A DNA stretch of 64,000 nt from Tolypothrix campylonemoides VB511288 (GCA_000828075.3 JXCB02000039.1:45797-109796); one strand, 5' to 3'; shown: positions 35,842 through 44,941, numbered from the stretch's first letter. Numbers and translations are program-made. Notes: generated by a model not told the origin, from the sequence alone.

Positions 35842-36625
35842 GGCGTTGCATAATGGCGGTATGAATTGAGGTAAAACTGGATGGAATGTCCGCGTTGTGG
35901 GTCGTCCCATATCCGTAAGAATGGAAAGAAAAGAGGTAAACAGAATCACATTTGCTGTGATTGCGATAAGCCGGAGGCTTGACGCTGCGCGTATCGCCAA
36001 TTCATTGATCGCTATGAACCACCTCAAGGATACAGTGATGAAGTGAAACGGGAATGCCTGAAAATGTACGTTAATGGCATGGGCTTTCGTGGCATCGAAC
36101 GGATCAAAGGTGTGCATGACACAACGTTGATTACTTGGGTAAAACTTGTAGGAGAACTCCTACCTGATAGCTACGAACCAGAGACGATTCCAGAAGTCGG
36201 TGAACTTGATGAACTGGAAACTTTTGTCGGCTCAAAAAAAACAAAATTTGGCTCTGGACAGCAGTAAATCATTTTACACAAGGTATTTTAGCGTGGGTCT
36301 TGGGTGACCATAGTGCCGAAACATTTCGACCATTATGGGATATCGTGAGCGCAACGCAAGTGTTATTTCTATATCACTGATGGATGGTCTGTCTATCCGG
36401 GTTTTATTCCAGAGGGTGATCAAATTGTCAGCAAGACATACATGACGCGGGTTGAGGGAGAAAATACCCGGTTGCGACACCCGAAGCGCTCGACTGCATC
36501 GCAAAACGCTATGTTATTCCAAGTCAGTGGGAATGCTGAAATACTCCGTTCGATTATTACTCCACTATCTAAAATTCTGGGATGTTCCAGTTCCGCAATG
36601 ATTCATACCGCCATTATGCAATGCC
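35842..36625 (+). mobile_element. IS1-family insertion sequence, degenerate, 784 bp
   Basis: The ends are 25-bp inverted repeats starting GGC(G/A)TTGCATAATGGCGG, with one mismatch, and lie inside an exact 8-bp target duplication. Length, target size and transposase all fit IS1. The transposase has an in-frame stop caused by a 27-nt insert at 35968-35994 plus two further indels, so the copy is inactive. Confidence 0.9.
35881..36601 (+). pseudogene. IS1-family transposase (insA/insB'), inactivated
   Basis: The InsA part starts at ATG 35881 with a zinc-finger-like ECPRCGSSHIRKNGKKRG and continues with ECLKMYVNGMGFRGIERIKG and ELDELETFVGSKK. At 36233-36242 an A8C run matches the programmed -1 slip site known in IS1; the -1 frame continues NKIWLWTAVNHFTQGILAWVLG. 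Defects are a 27-nt insert carrying TGA within a HIP1-like site (normal reading CDCD-RQFID), an indel near 36352 and another near 36480. The final part, LKFWDVPVPQ, ends at 36601. Confidence 0.85.
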
Positions 36626-36680
36626 AAATTCAGTTTAGAAAAAATAAAATCGAGTGGGATGCTCCCGCTCCAGCAGACAA

Positions 36681-37238
36681 ATGGTTATAGAGGCAAGACA
36701 TTTTGACACTCGCTTAAATCAGTGGATTCATACAGATAACAATCCTGACAATCCAGATTCCTTGCTTAAAGAGGAACTGAAAAACAGCCTGCTAGAACAG
36801 TTTCTCTCAGGAGTGAATTTCTCGTTCGGACATATGGACGAGAAAGCTACCGCCGACCAATTAAAAAATCATCTCGAAGGACATAAGCTATTACTATCAT
36901 CAAAAAGCCGACTGCTATATAGACCAGAAGAATACCTGGAAATTATAAGCAAGTTATGCCCTGACAACAAGGATAGAGGTGCATATGGGTCAATATTCCT
37001 TGGCTCGTGCAAAAATGCCATCAACGCAGAATTAAATGTTCTCATCGTAGATGACGCCACAGGAGAAAATGGCGGAATCATCAACAATGAACAAGCTTAT
37101 CGCCTCACCGGGAACTGTTACGGACAAATATCCACACAGTTATACCGACAGTTAACCGGACACCAAGAGGGCGACCAATACCGTGTTATCCAACACCGCT
37201 TTGGGTGGACAGATAAAGATGGGGATGATGATTTTTAG
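36681..37238 (+). CDS. Hypothetical protein with acidic C-terminal tail
   Basis: A 185-residue soluble protein I do not recognise. The ATG at 36681 overlaps a TAG stop of an upstream frame that ends DAPAPADKWL. The middle contains NAELNVLIVDDATGENGGI and YRLTGNCYGQISTQLYRQLTG, and the end is HRFGWTDKDGDDDF. The acidic tail ending in Phe resembles the tail of single-stranded DNA-binding proteins. IS1 lies just upstream, and an SSB-type tail follows in another frame. A plasmid replication or transfer origin is possible, but this is only inference from context. Confidence 0.55.
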   Translation: MVIEARHFDTRLNQWIHTDNNPDNPDSLLKEELKNSLLEQFLSGVNFSFGHMDEKATADQLKNHLEGHKLLLSSKSRLLYRPEEYLEIISKLCPDNKDRGAYGSIFLGSCKNAINAELNVLIVDDATGENGGIINNEQAYRLTGNCYGQISTQLYRQLTGHQEGDQYRVIQHRFGWTDKDGDDDF

Positions 37239-37396
37239 AATTATTTTCTGGACAACTTCTCAATAACTATTCACAGGTTTTTTCAAGGCAAGATGTAACA
37301 ATTGAAAAGCAAGTATCCAAAAACTCAAATTCTGAATCCAAAGTTTATCCAACAGTATCAACAAAAGAACCTAACCCAGATGATATACCTTTTTAA
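37232..37396 (+). pseudogene. SSB-like C-terminal tail, remnant
   Basis: A 54-codon open frame without a start overlaps the end of the preceding gene and ends KEPNPDDIPF. The acidic DDIPF end is the hallmark of bacterial single-stranded DNA-binding proteins, and the preceding low-complexity linker (SKNSNSESKVYPTVS) fits an SSB tail. The DNA-binding OB-fold is missing. Either it is the shifted extension of the upstream gene, or the end of a lost ssb gene. Confidence 0.5.
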
Positions 37397-37801
37397 GGTA
37401 GCTTAACTTAATGAGCCAAACGAACTTATCCTTTCTTAAGGAAGGATAAGTTTGTTTTAAAGATTTCGTCATAATTATATATACATGGCTTAAAAGCATC
37501 AAATAGCATAGAAAATTCTGGTTGTGTTGCAAAAATTGGTTTGGGTTAAACAGGATATCGTAGCCTTGATAGGCAATGCGATCGCGTGTCAGAATTACCT
37601 CCGAATCTTGGATGCTTGCACCACAGGAAGGGTTGAGACAAGAAAGCTTTTCTCTACCAGCTTCCACATCAGCCCGTCGCCAAGATAGCGCACCTTCCCA
37701 TCTGGAACACCGCAGGTAAAAACAAGTAAACCCACCACCCTCAGATGCTGGGTAAATGTTGAGTAAGGTAACTTTTCCAAGCTTGACGAGCAAGTTTATG
37801 G
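37397..37801. other. Gap between remnant zone and hopanoid cluster
   Basis: A terminator-like hairpin lies at 37418-37457. The rest shows no convincing gene; a long minus-strand frame begins with TTG at 37805 right at the end of hpnP and runs through the hairpin, which argues against it. Confidence 0.45.
37418..37457. terminator. Bidirectional terminator
   Basis: A 16-bp stem (AAACGAACTTATCCTT with its complement, one G-T pair) encloses TCTTAAGG. A TTTGTTTT run follows on the plus strand. It lies after the SSB-like remnant and could also stop the minus-strand transcript coming from hpnP. Confidence 0.65.
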
Positions 37802-39436
37802 TCAAATACGAACAGCCTTTCGTATTTTTTGAGAATAGAAAGAAGCAGATTCCTCACCTGTAGCACACTCAGCGGCAAACTGAATCAGGTGATGACCTAC
37901 TAATCCAACATGAATCAAGTCTTCTATGTTACCTGCTTTCAGTGCTGGTTTAGCCATTTTCCAAAAGGTTTTCCGATAATTCCCGAAAACCCCTACCCGT
38001 ACCAAAATGTTAGTTAACATTGTCAAACCTTTACGGATATTCGCCCAAGAAGTGCGGGCTGGACTGTTTGGTACTTTAATCCGGTTTGGGTAAGTATGCT
38101 CTATGTTGTAGGCAAATCGCTGATACAAAAATTCCGGTTCGTATGCCGTTGTAATACAGCGACGCCACATTTCAACTACCTGCTCGTAAGGCATTAAAAA
38201 ATCGACATTTGACTCACGATTTTCATCTAAGACGAGTCGCCCTTCTAGTTCTAACCTACGCCATAATGGAGTTTTTGGTAATGCATGAAGCAGGTTAATT
38301 GTCAACATGGGAATCTGAGACAGACGAATAAATTCCAGAATTCGGTCTGCGGTATCTGGTGTGTCTGTATCAAACCCGAGGATAATTCCCGATACAACTT
38401 CCATGCCGTAGCTATTTAAAACTTTCACTGCCTCAAGAATCGGCATACTGAGGTTATGAGTTTTGGAAATCGCTTTGAGAGCGTTCGTTTCTGGTGTTTC
38501 AATACCACAGAAAACTGTACAAAAATATGCTTCGCGCATCATTTCCAAAAGTTTGGGACTTTGAGCCAGATTTAGTGTGGCTTCACAGGCAAATTGAATG
38601 GGATAGCCATTGCGCTTTTGCCAGTCAATCAGGTGTGGAAGCAATTTCATGAGGGCACGGCGATCGCCCACAAAGTTATCATCAACAAAATACACTGCTC
38701 CCGGATTTCCAGATTGCAGCATGGCATCCAGTTCAGCTAAAACTTGCTCTGGAGTCTTAAGACGGGGGCTGTTGCCATAAAGTTCGGGAATATCGCAAAA
38801 TTCACAGTGATAAGGACAACCACTGGAGAATTGAACGTTGGCAATGAAATATTGATTGAGATTGAGCAGGTGATAAGCGGGAATGGGAAACTCACTTAAG
38901 GGCAATCTTTCCTTGGTTTGAAAGCGAATTTGCTGTTGGGGACGTTCGCTGTGTAAATCCAGATACTCAATCATCGAGTCAGTGGCATCGCCCAATTCAC
39001 CCAAATGTAAAATATCAAACTCAGGGTAATATTCTGGGCAACCAGACACCGAGGGACCACCTACAACTGTGATTTTGCCTTCTCGGTGGGCAATTTCATT
39101 AATTTGATTGATTTGCGATCGCTGGATGTGCATTCCACTGACAATCACCACATCTGCCCACTGAAAATCCTTTCTGGTTGCAGATTGTACATTCTCATCA
39201 ATAAAGCGAACTTCCCAATCTTGAGGTAAGTAAGAAGCTACAACCAAAATGCCTTGGGGTGGCATGAAAGCTTTGACATTCCCCATCAACGGGTAAGCAT
39301 GGTGAAAAGTTCCAAACGAGCGGCTGTACTTGGGAAAGATACAGAGAATGCGTCGATGATGGCGCGGAATGTAGCGGGTTCTCCGATTCGTGTTCTCAAC
39401 AAGAGGCTTGTCTGGTGGCATCACGTAACTATTCAT
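37802..39436 (-). CDS. hpnP: Hopanoid C-2 methylase HpnP (B12-binding radical SAM)
   Basis: A 544-residue enzyme that adds a methyl group at C-2 of the hopanoid A ring, using cobalamin and SAM. The N-terminal part, GTFHHAYPLMGNVKAFMPPQ, IDENVQ and VSGMHIQRSQINQI, is the B12-binding domain. The radical SAM cluster motif is CPYHCEFC (Cys about 207, 211, 214). The C-terminal DUF4070 region (MPYEQVVEMWRRCITTAYEPEFL) matches HpnP closely. ATG 39436 is preferred over the GTG at 39448, which lies next to the GGAG sequence that serves the ATG. It ends the minus-strand run after the two HpnI genes. Confidence 0.88.
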   Translation of the reverse strand: MNSYVMPPDKPLVENTNRRTRYIPRHHRRILCIFPKYSRSFGTFHHAYPLMGNVKAFMPPQGILVVASYLPQDWEVRFIDENVQSATRKDFQWADVVIVSGMHIQRSQINQINEIAHREGKITVVGGPSVSGCPEYYPEFDILHLGELGDATDSMIEYLDLHSERPQQQIRFQTKERLPLSEFPIPAYHLLNLNQYFIANVQFSSGCPYHCEFCDIPELYGNSPRLKTPEQVLAELDAMLQSGNPGAVYFVDDNFVGDRRALMKLLPHLIDWQKRNGYPIQFACEATLNLAQSPKLLEMMREAYFCTVFCGIETPETNALKAISKTHNLSMPILEAVKVLNSYGMEVVSGIILGFDTDTPDTADRILEFIRLSQIPMLTINLLHALPKTPLWRRLELEGRLVLDENRESNVDFLMPYEQVVEMWRRCITTAYEPEFLYQRFAYNIEHTYPNRIKVPNSPARTSWANIRKGLTMLTNILVRVGVFGNYRKTFWKMAKPALKAGNIEDLIHVGLVGHHLIQFAAECATGEESASFYSQKIRKAVRI

Positions 39437-39465
39437 TGCAAATTTCACTCCCCAAACCTGAACAG

Positions 39466-40689
39466 CTAACTTGATAATACCTTTGCAAAATCATCTGTAA
39501 TTTCCACTAGCTTACCGCCTTTTGTCAGTCTCAGTCGTCGCCCGCGCCACTCAATTGTGTTGCCAAAGAAGCCGCAGCACCAGATGCCAAAGTTGATCAG
39601 GTCGGATAAAGGAATGACCCAGAAAAATTTTTGGACACATGGGTCTTGAAGATATTTAGCGCCAACAACCCAGCCCATGATTAACCTTGTACTCCAGGTT
39701 AAACCAGCGACTACCCAACCGAAAACCGATCCGAGTGTAGCTATTAAGAATAATAAGCTGATTGCTGTGCCGTGGGTAAAGATGAGTCCGAGATAGCCCC
39801 AAGGGCGAGAAACTCGGGTGCAGCAATTCCAGCGTGTTTGACGATGGATTAAATCAATCAAGCTTTCTGTTGCGATCGCATGGTTAATCACATAATCAGA
39901 AAGTACGACCTTATAGCCTGCTTGGGCGCTTAGGTAGCCAAGTTGGAAATCGTCTGCTAGATAATCAGCAATTGCCGCAAATCCTCCTATTGCTTCTAGG
40001 GTAGTTTTCCGAATGGCAATGGTTGGACCGAGGGCAAAGTTCATTCCCTCAAGCGACCTTGCTACTAAAACGCTAGCATGATACTCAGTAGATATGCCGA
40101 TGCTTTCCAAAATTGCCGCCCACCCTCGAACCTGCGGACGGTACAAACAGGTGACAACACCCACACTTGGGTCGCGCATCGGCTGGATGACTCGCCTCAA
40201 ATAATCTGGTCCGACGCGAACATCGCTATCTGCAAGCAGCAGCAGCGGATACTTGGCTTCGCCTTGTGCGTTTGCTAAATTACTAACTTTAAAATTAGTC
40301 CCAATCGTGCGATCGCTTATGACAAGACGAATATCAATTTTTGGGAAATCGTTGATGATTTTCTTGACAATTTCCACACAAGGATCATCTTGATCGCGCA
40401 CACAGAAGATGATTTGGTACTCCGGGTAGTCTTGTTGGCAAAATGAAGCGAAGTTTTCGTAGGTATCGATGTCAAGACCGCAAATTGGCTTGAGGATAGT
40501 AATGGGTGGGTGGAAGTCGGCATCGATCTGTGTCTGATGGGAAAAGAACTCAATTGCCGCATAGATTCCGTAGCAGTAATACCAAATTGCCGACAAACAC
40601 ACAATCAGGAGCAGGAAGTAGACCGCAGTGCCTGTTAAAGGAAAATAATCTGAGCCAATCTGAAGCATGAGTTGATGCAGATAGGACAT
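39466..40689 (-). CDS. hpnI: Hopanoid biosynthesis glycosyltransferase HpnI (copy 1)
   Basis: A 407-residue membrane-bound GT2 glycosyltransferase. HpnI transfers N-acetylglucosamine to bacteriohopanetetrol, the first step to the cyclitol ether head group. The N-terminal span (VYFLLLIVCLSAIWYYCYGIYAA) is followed by the GT2 core: HPPITILKPICGLDIDTYEN, the DSD metal motif in LLADSDVRVGPDYL, ADDFQLGYLSAQAGY and an RQTRW motif. C-terminal hydrophobic spans follow. It lies 48 bp downstream of a close paralogue and 30 bp upstream of hpnP. Confidence 0.87.
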   Translation of the reverse strand: MSYLHQLMLQIGSDYFPLTGTAVYFLLLIVCLSAIWYYCYGIYAAIEFFSHQTQIDADFHPPITILKPICGLDIDTYENFASFCQQDYPEYQIIFCVRDQDDPCVEIVKKIINDFPKIDIRLVISDRTIGTNFKVSNLANAQGEAKYPLLLLADSDVRVGPDYLRRVIQPMRDPSVGVVTCLYRPQVRGWAAILESIGISTEYHASVLVARSLEGMNFALGPTIAIRKTTLEAIGGFAAIADYLADDFQLGYLSAQAGYKVVLSDYVINHAIATESLIDLIHRQTRWNCCTRVSRPWGYLGLIFTHGTAISLLFLIATLGSVFGWVVAGLTWSTRLIMGWVVGAKYLQDPCVQKFFWVIPLSDLINFGIWCCGFFGNTIEWRGRRLRLTKGGKLVEITDDFAKVLSS

Positions 40690-40736
40690 GCCTAACCCAC
40701 AATTATTAATTTGAGAACGTCACAAACAGTGAACAG

Positions 40737-41939
40737 CTAACTTGATAGTATCTTTGCAAAATCATCTGTGATTTCCACTATTTTACCGTCTTTTGTCAGC
40801 CTCAGTTGTCGCCCCCGCCATTCAATTGTGCTGCCAAATAAGGCGCTGCACCAGATGAAAAAGGTCATGAGGTCGCGTAAAGGTATCATCCAGAAATACT
40901 TTTGGACACATGAGTCTTGAAGATTTTTAACGCCAACAATCCAGCCCATGACCAATCGCATGATCCAAGTTATCGCTAGCGCAGCACACCCTGCTATTGA
41001 TCCACCCGTTGCCATAAGCAGTACCAAGCTTGTGACAGTGCCATAAGTAAAAATGAGTCCCAGATAACCCCACGGACGGGAAACTCGTATACAACGCGCC
41101 CAGCGAATTTGCCGCGCTATGGAGTCTGTGATCGTGGTGGATGCAAGTACGTGTTGAACGATATAGTCGGAAAGCACAACCTTGTAACCTGCTTCGGCGC
41201 TGAGGTAGCCGAATTGGAAGTCGTCGGCGAGATAATCAGCGATCGCCCCAAATCCACCAATTGTATTTAGTACTTGTTTGGGGATAACAATGGTTGAACC
41301 AAAAGCAAACTTGATGCCTTCAATTTGATTGCTGACTAGCACACCTGCATGGAAATCTGTAGCAATTCCAATCGCTTCCAAGGTGCTTACCCATCCTTTG
41401 GCTATAGAACGATATAGACAAGTGACAACACCAACACTCTCGTCTTGTAGTGGCTGGATGACTCTTTGCAGATAGTCTGTTTCAACTCGGATATCGCTAT
41501 CAGCAATCACCAAGATTTCATATTTGGCTTTGGTAACGCCATTAGCCAAATTGCTCACTTTGGGATTTGTACCGATGGCGCGATCCGAGACTACTAACTC
41601 AATATCTAATTGTGGAAAGTCCTGGATAATTTGCTTCACCACTGCTATACCAGAGTCGAGTGGGTCGCGGACGCTAAATATAATTTGGTAGTTTGGGTAC
41701 TGCTGTTGGCAAAAGGAAGCCAAGTTTTCGTATGCTTCGCCATCCAACCCACAAATTGGCTTCAGGATGGTCACGGGTGGGTGGAAATTGATATTTATAG
41801 GATGGGGATGATTGAAGGCGGCGATCGCTGCATAAATTCCATAGCAGTAAAACAACATAGCCGACAGACAGAGGATTAATAGTAAAAAATCAACGATACT
41901 CAGACTAAAAGAAGTTGTTAAAGAAGTAAAGATATGCAT
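40737..41939 (-). CDS. hpnI: Hopanoid biosynthesis glycosyltransferase HpnI (copy 2)
   Basis: A 400-residue paralogue of the gene at 39466, alike along its whole length. The GT2 motifs are HPPVTILKPICGLDGEAYEN, the metal-binding DSD in VIADSDIRVETDYL, ADDFQFGYLSAEAGY and RQIRW. It has the same N-terminal and C-terminal membrane spans. A pair of HpnI copies is unusual; one may use another sugar nucleotide or acceptor. It is the first gene of the minus-strand run hpnI-hpnI-hpnP, and an ABC exporter gene starts divergently about 200 bp away. Confidence 0.86.
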   Translation of the reverse strand: MHIFTSLTTSFSLSIVDFLLLILCLSAMLFYCYGIYAAIAAFNHPHPININFHPPVTILKPICGLDGEAYENLASFCQQQYPNYQIIFSVRDPLDSGIAVVKQIIQDFPQLDIELVVSDRAIGTNPKVSNLANGVTKAKYEILVIADSDIRVETDYLQRVIQPLQDESVGVVTCLYRSIAKGWVSTLEAIGIATDFHAGVLVSNQIEGIKFAFGSTIVIPKQVLNTIGGFGAIADYLADDFQFGYLSAEAGYKVVLSDYIVQHVLASTTITDSIARQIRWARCIRVSRPWGYLGLIFTYGTVTSLVLLMATGGSIAGCAALAITWIMRLVMGWIVGVKNLQDSCVQKYFWMIPLRDLMTFFIWCSALFGSTIEWRGRQLRLTKDGKIVEITDDFAKILSS

Positions 41940-42135
41940 TATTTCTCTGGGTGTGTAAGCTGTATGCGGGTTTTATACATTCCCTGCAAATCAGTTTATG
42001 ACTTTTGTATGTAGACAATATGACTTTAGGATGGAAAAATTACCTCTTTCGAGGGATATTATATAAAAACTTTTTATATAGTATTTCTGCTCTTTTCTAA
42101 GAGCGCTCACTCAATTGGTTTGCAATTCCCGCGTT

Positions 42136-43764
42136 ATGAATCTAATTTCCTTTCTGCTGCGTTCTTCTTGGGGGATGGTGGCGATCGCAATTGTCACCGG
42201 ATTCCTAAGTGGTGGCAGTAGCGCTGGTCTAATTGCCCTAATTAGCAGTGCTGCAAGTCGCAGTGCCAGCGAACGCTTCCCATGGATAGTTTGGGGTTTT
42301 GCGGGGCTTGCCCTAGTTGCACTGATTACGAGTATCATTTCCCAAGTGATGCTGATTCGCCTGTCTCAGAATGCAGTCTTGCAGTTACGGATGCGCTTGA
42401 GTCGGCAAATTCTGTCTACAGAGTTAAGTCATCTAGAACAGCTAGGGAACCCCCGACTATTGGCAACCCTGACAGAAGATGTTCAGGCAGTTGCTAATGC
42501 TGTTTATCAGTTACCTTTTTTGTGTATTAATCTGGCGATCGTCTTGGGTTGTGTGACGTACATAACCTGGCTATCCTGGTTAGTACTTGTGATGGTTTGT
42601 GGTCTTTCCGTGGTGGCGATCGGCAGTTGCCAGTGGCTGTTGAACAGAGGAGACAAATTTCTCGCTTTGGCGCGTGAGGATGAAGACCAGCTGTTCAAGC
42701 ATTTCCGTACCATCAGTGAAGGAGTCAAGGAACTCAAGCTGCACTACAAGCGGCGTCAAGTCTTTCTAGAAAAACAACTGCAATCAACTGCTACCAAGTT
42801 CCGTCATCACAACGTTAACGGTCTGACCCTTTTCGCTGTAACTTCTAGTTGGGGTCAACTCATATTGTTTTTTGCACTCGGTTTTGTACTGTTCGCGCTG
42901 CCCAATCTGCTTGCCATCAACGCCCAAACCCTCTCTGGCTACATCTTGACCTTCATTTACTTGATGATGCCGATGGACAACATCATCAGCAAACTTCCCC
43001 TGTTAAGCAAAGCTAGCATTGCTTTGCAAAAGATACAGTCGCTGGGGTTATCTCTAGGAAGTCGAACAGAAGTCTCAACGGTTCCACCTGCCATAAACAC
43101 TGTTTGGCACCGTTTAGAATTTGTAGGTGTGACCCACACTTACCGCACAGACCTACAAGATAGTAGTTTTATCTTTGGTCCGGTGGATCTGACGTTTTAT
43201 CCGCAACAACTGGTGTTTATCGTTGGGGGGAATGGCAGCGGTAAATCTACTTTTGCCAAACTCATCACTGGTCTGTACATTCCTGAAGCCGGAGAAATTT
43301 CCTTAGATGGGGAGTTCATTACGGAACAAAATCGAGAGTGGTATCGTCAGCATTTTTCCGTGGTGTTCTCTGACTTTTATTTGTTCGATGAGTTTTTGGG
43401 GTTAGATAATCTTGACCTAGATACTCAGGCTCAAGAGTATTTGAAGCTACTCCAACTAGACCATAAAGTCAAAATTGAAAATGGCAAACTTTCCACTACA
43501 AATCTTTCACAAGGACAGCGCAAACGACTGGCTTTGCTGACTGCATACCTAGAAGACCGACCAATTTATTTGTTCGATGAGTGGGCGGCTGACCAAGATC
43601 CGGTATTTAAAGAAATTTTTTACACTCAACTTCTACCAGAACTGAGAGATAGGGGCAAAACAGTGCTGGTCATTAGCCATGATGATCGGTATTTTTATGT
43701 AGCAGACCGGGTGATAAAACTGGATTACGGTAAAGTGGAGTATGACAAAAAATCTAACGACTAA
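42136..43764 (+). CDS. Cyclic-peptide-type ABC exporter (SyrD/PvdE family, fused permease-ATPase)
   Basis: A 542-residue half-transporter with six N-terminal membrane spans and a C-terminal ATPase. The ATPase shows Walker A VGGNGSGKSTF, signature NLSQGQRKRLAL, Walker B PIYLFDEWAADQDP and the H-loop VISHDDRYF. The D-loop-like EWAADQDP and FDEFLGLDN are typical of the SyrD/PvdE family, which exports cyclic lipopeptides or siderophore precursors. ATG 42136 is preferred to the TTG 21 bp upstream. It opens the plus-strand pair with a radical SAM gene, inside the hopanoid cluster. Cargo is unknown; a hopanoid or a radical-SAM product is possible. Confidence 0.85.
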   Translation: MNLISFLLRSSWGMVAIAIVTGFLSGGSSAGLIALISSAASRSASERFPWIVWGFAGLALVALITSIISQVMLIRLSQNAVLQLRMRLSRQILSTELSHLEQLGNPRLLATLTEDVQAVANAVYQLPFLCINLAIVLGCVTYITWLSWLVLVMVCGLSVVAIGSCQWLLNRGDKFLALAREDEDQLFKHFRTISEGVKELKLHYKRRQVFLEKQLQSTATKFRHHNVNGLTLFAVTSSWGQLILFFALGFVLFALPNLLAINAQTLSGYILTFIYLMMPMDNIISKLPLLSKASIALQKIQSLGLSLGSRTEVSTVPPAINTVWHRLEFVGVTHTYRTDLQDSSFIFGPVDLTFYPQQLVFIVGGNGSGKSTFAKLITGLYIPEAGEISLDGEFITEQNREWYRQHFSVVFSDFYLFDEFLGLDNLDLDTQAQEYLKLLQLDHKVKIENGKLSTTNLSQGQRKRLALLTAYLEDRPIYLFDEWAADQDPVFKEIFYTQLLPELRDRGKTVLVISHDDRYFYVADRVIKLDYGKVEYDKKSND

Positions 43765-43813
43765 AATCCTGTAGGATTTATTGTGGGTATTTTTGACAAA
43801 AAAGTATAAGATT

Positions 43814-44929
43814 ATGCCCCATAGTAACTCGGTTTTGCAGTCAAAAAGGCGCTCATTGTGGCAAATGGCACTACAGGGATTTTTGGATGGGGGACCTTCC
43901 ACATGTCAATTTGCCATTACCAGTGCGTGCAATGCCCGTTGTGGGTTCTGCAATTTTGCAGTAGATCGGTTGCCTATGGATTTGAGGCATTCTGTAACGC
44001 TAGATGATGCAAAGCTGGCGGCGGAGATTCTCTATCGCAATGGAGTGTATTTCCTCATCTACGTGGGTGGTGAGCCAATGCTCCATCCCCACTTGACAGA
44101 AATGATAGCTCATGCATCAAGCATCGGTATGGCACCGATGCTTGTGACTAACGGTTCGCTCCTGACGGCAAAGCGCATTGACGAAATGGCTGATGCAGGG
44201 CTTTTAGGAGTTTTTATTTCGATTGATGCTGCTGCGGCTTTGGAACACGAACAGAATCGGGGACTGATGGGAGTGTGCGATCGCATCCGTGATGCCAATA
44301 CTCATTTGCGCCGCCGAAACATTGGTAGCACTGCCTCAGTCACCATGAGCCGACTGATAGACGATTACCAAAAGCTGCCACCATTCTTAGAGTCACTTGG
44401 GTTTGACAGCGTCACCTTCTCCTATCCACTCACAACTCTGGCATCGTCTTACCTTGGTTACGCCGAGTCGAATTTAGTCGATTACACTGCCGAGGAATTG
44501 CATGAGCGCTTCGAGAGCGTCAAAGCGCTCAAACGTAATTTTCGCGTCGTAAATCCTACCAGTTCCATAGAAGATATGCAGCGTCATTTACGGGGTGAAC
44601 CAGAGCAATTCGGCTGTCTTGGTGGCTGGAAGCTTTTTTATCTGGACTGGCACCTGAACCTCTACCGCTGTCACAACTGGGATCAGCCGTTGTGCCACAT
44701 TACAGAGTTTGACGGCACACAACGAGTTCGTGATGGCTGTACAGCGTGTATGATGGACTGCTACCGCGACTCCAGCGTCATGCAGCATATCGGCATTGCC
44801 GTTAGTGATGGGGTGCAGGCAGCCGCACGGGGACAGTTTAGGCAAGCTTTGCAACATTGGTTTAACCGTAAGAACCTGCTTTCTCTCAAAGCCGTGTTGG
44901 AAGAAGCGACTTGGCTACGTCAGTTGTAA
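43814..44929 (+). CDS. Radical SAM protein with SPASM-like C-terminal cysteines
   Basis: A 371-residue radical SAM enzyme. The cluster motif is CNARCGFC (Cys 39, 43, 46), followed by GGEPMLHPHLTEMI, which holds the SAM-binding GGEP. The C-terminal part has Cys in FGCLGGWKLF, LYRCHNWDQPLC and DGCTACMMDCYRD, like a SPASM or Twitch domain for extra iron-sulfur clusters. It does not resemble HpnH, which has a different N-terminus and CNLACAGC. ATG 43814 follows the ABC exporter stop by 50 bp, so they are likely co-transcribed. The substrate is unknown; a hopanoid is suggested by its place only. Confidence 0.82.
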   Translation: MPHSNSVLQSKRRSLWQMALQGFLDGGPSTCQFAITSACNARCGFCNFAVDRLPMDLRHSVTLDDAKLAAEILYRNGVYFLIYVGGEPMLHPHLTEMIAHASSIGMAPMLVTNGSLLTAKRIDEMADAGLLGVFISIDAAAALEHEQNRGLMGVCDRIRDANTHLRRRNIGSTASVTMSRLIDDYQKLPPFLESLGFDSVTFSYPLTTLASSYLGYAESNLVDYTAEELHERFESVKALKRNFRVVNPTSSIEDMQRHLRGEPEQFGCLGGWKLFYLDWHLNLYRCHNWDQPLCHITEFDGTQRVRDGCTACMMDCYRDSSVMQHIGIAVSDGVQAAARGQFRQALQHWFNRKNLLSLKAVLEEATWLRQL

Positions 44930-44941
44930 GGAATTTCTTTT

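Larger units (their letters stand above)
35834..36633. other. 8-bp target duplication around the IS1 element
   Basis: AAATTCAG occurs at 35834-35841 and again at 36626-36633, directly flanking both ends of the element. An 8-9-bp duplication is typical of IS1, so the element inserted by transposition and has not rearranged since. Confidence 0.85.

Noticed and set aside
36442..36690. An 82-codon frame at the end of the IS1 element
   Set aside because: It is a shifted reading of the IS1 transposase and the right inverted repeat.
37371..37805. A 144-codon minus-strand frame after hpnP
   Set aside because: It begins with TTG, runs through the terminator hairpin at 37418-37457 and covers the SSB-like tail; no family is recognised.
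43814..44929. Assignment of this radical SAM gene as HpnH
   Set aside because: Its N-terminus and CNARCGFC context differ from HpnH, and it has SPASM-like C-terminal cysteines.
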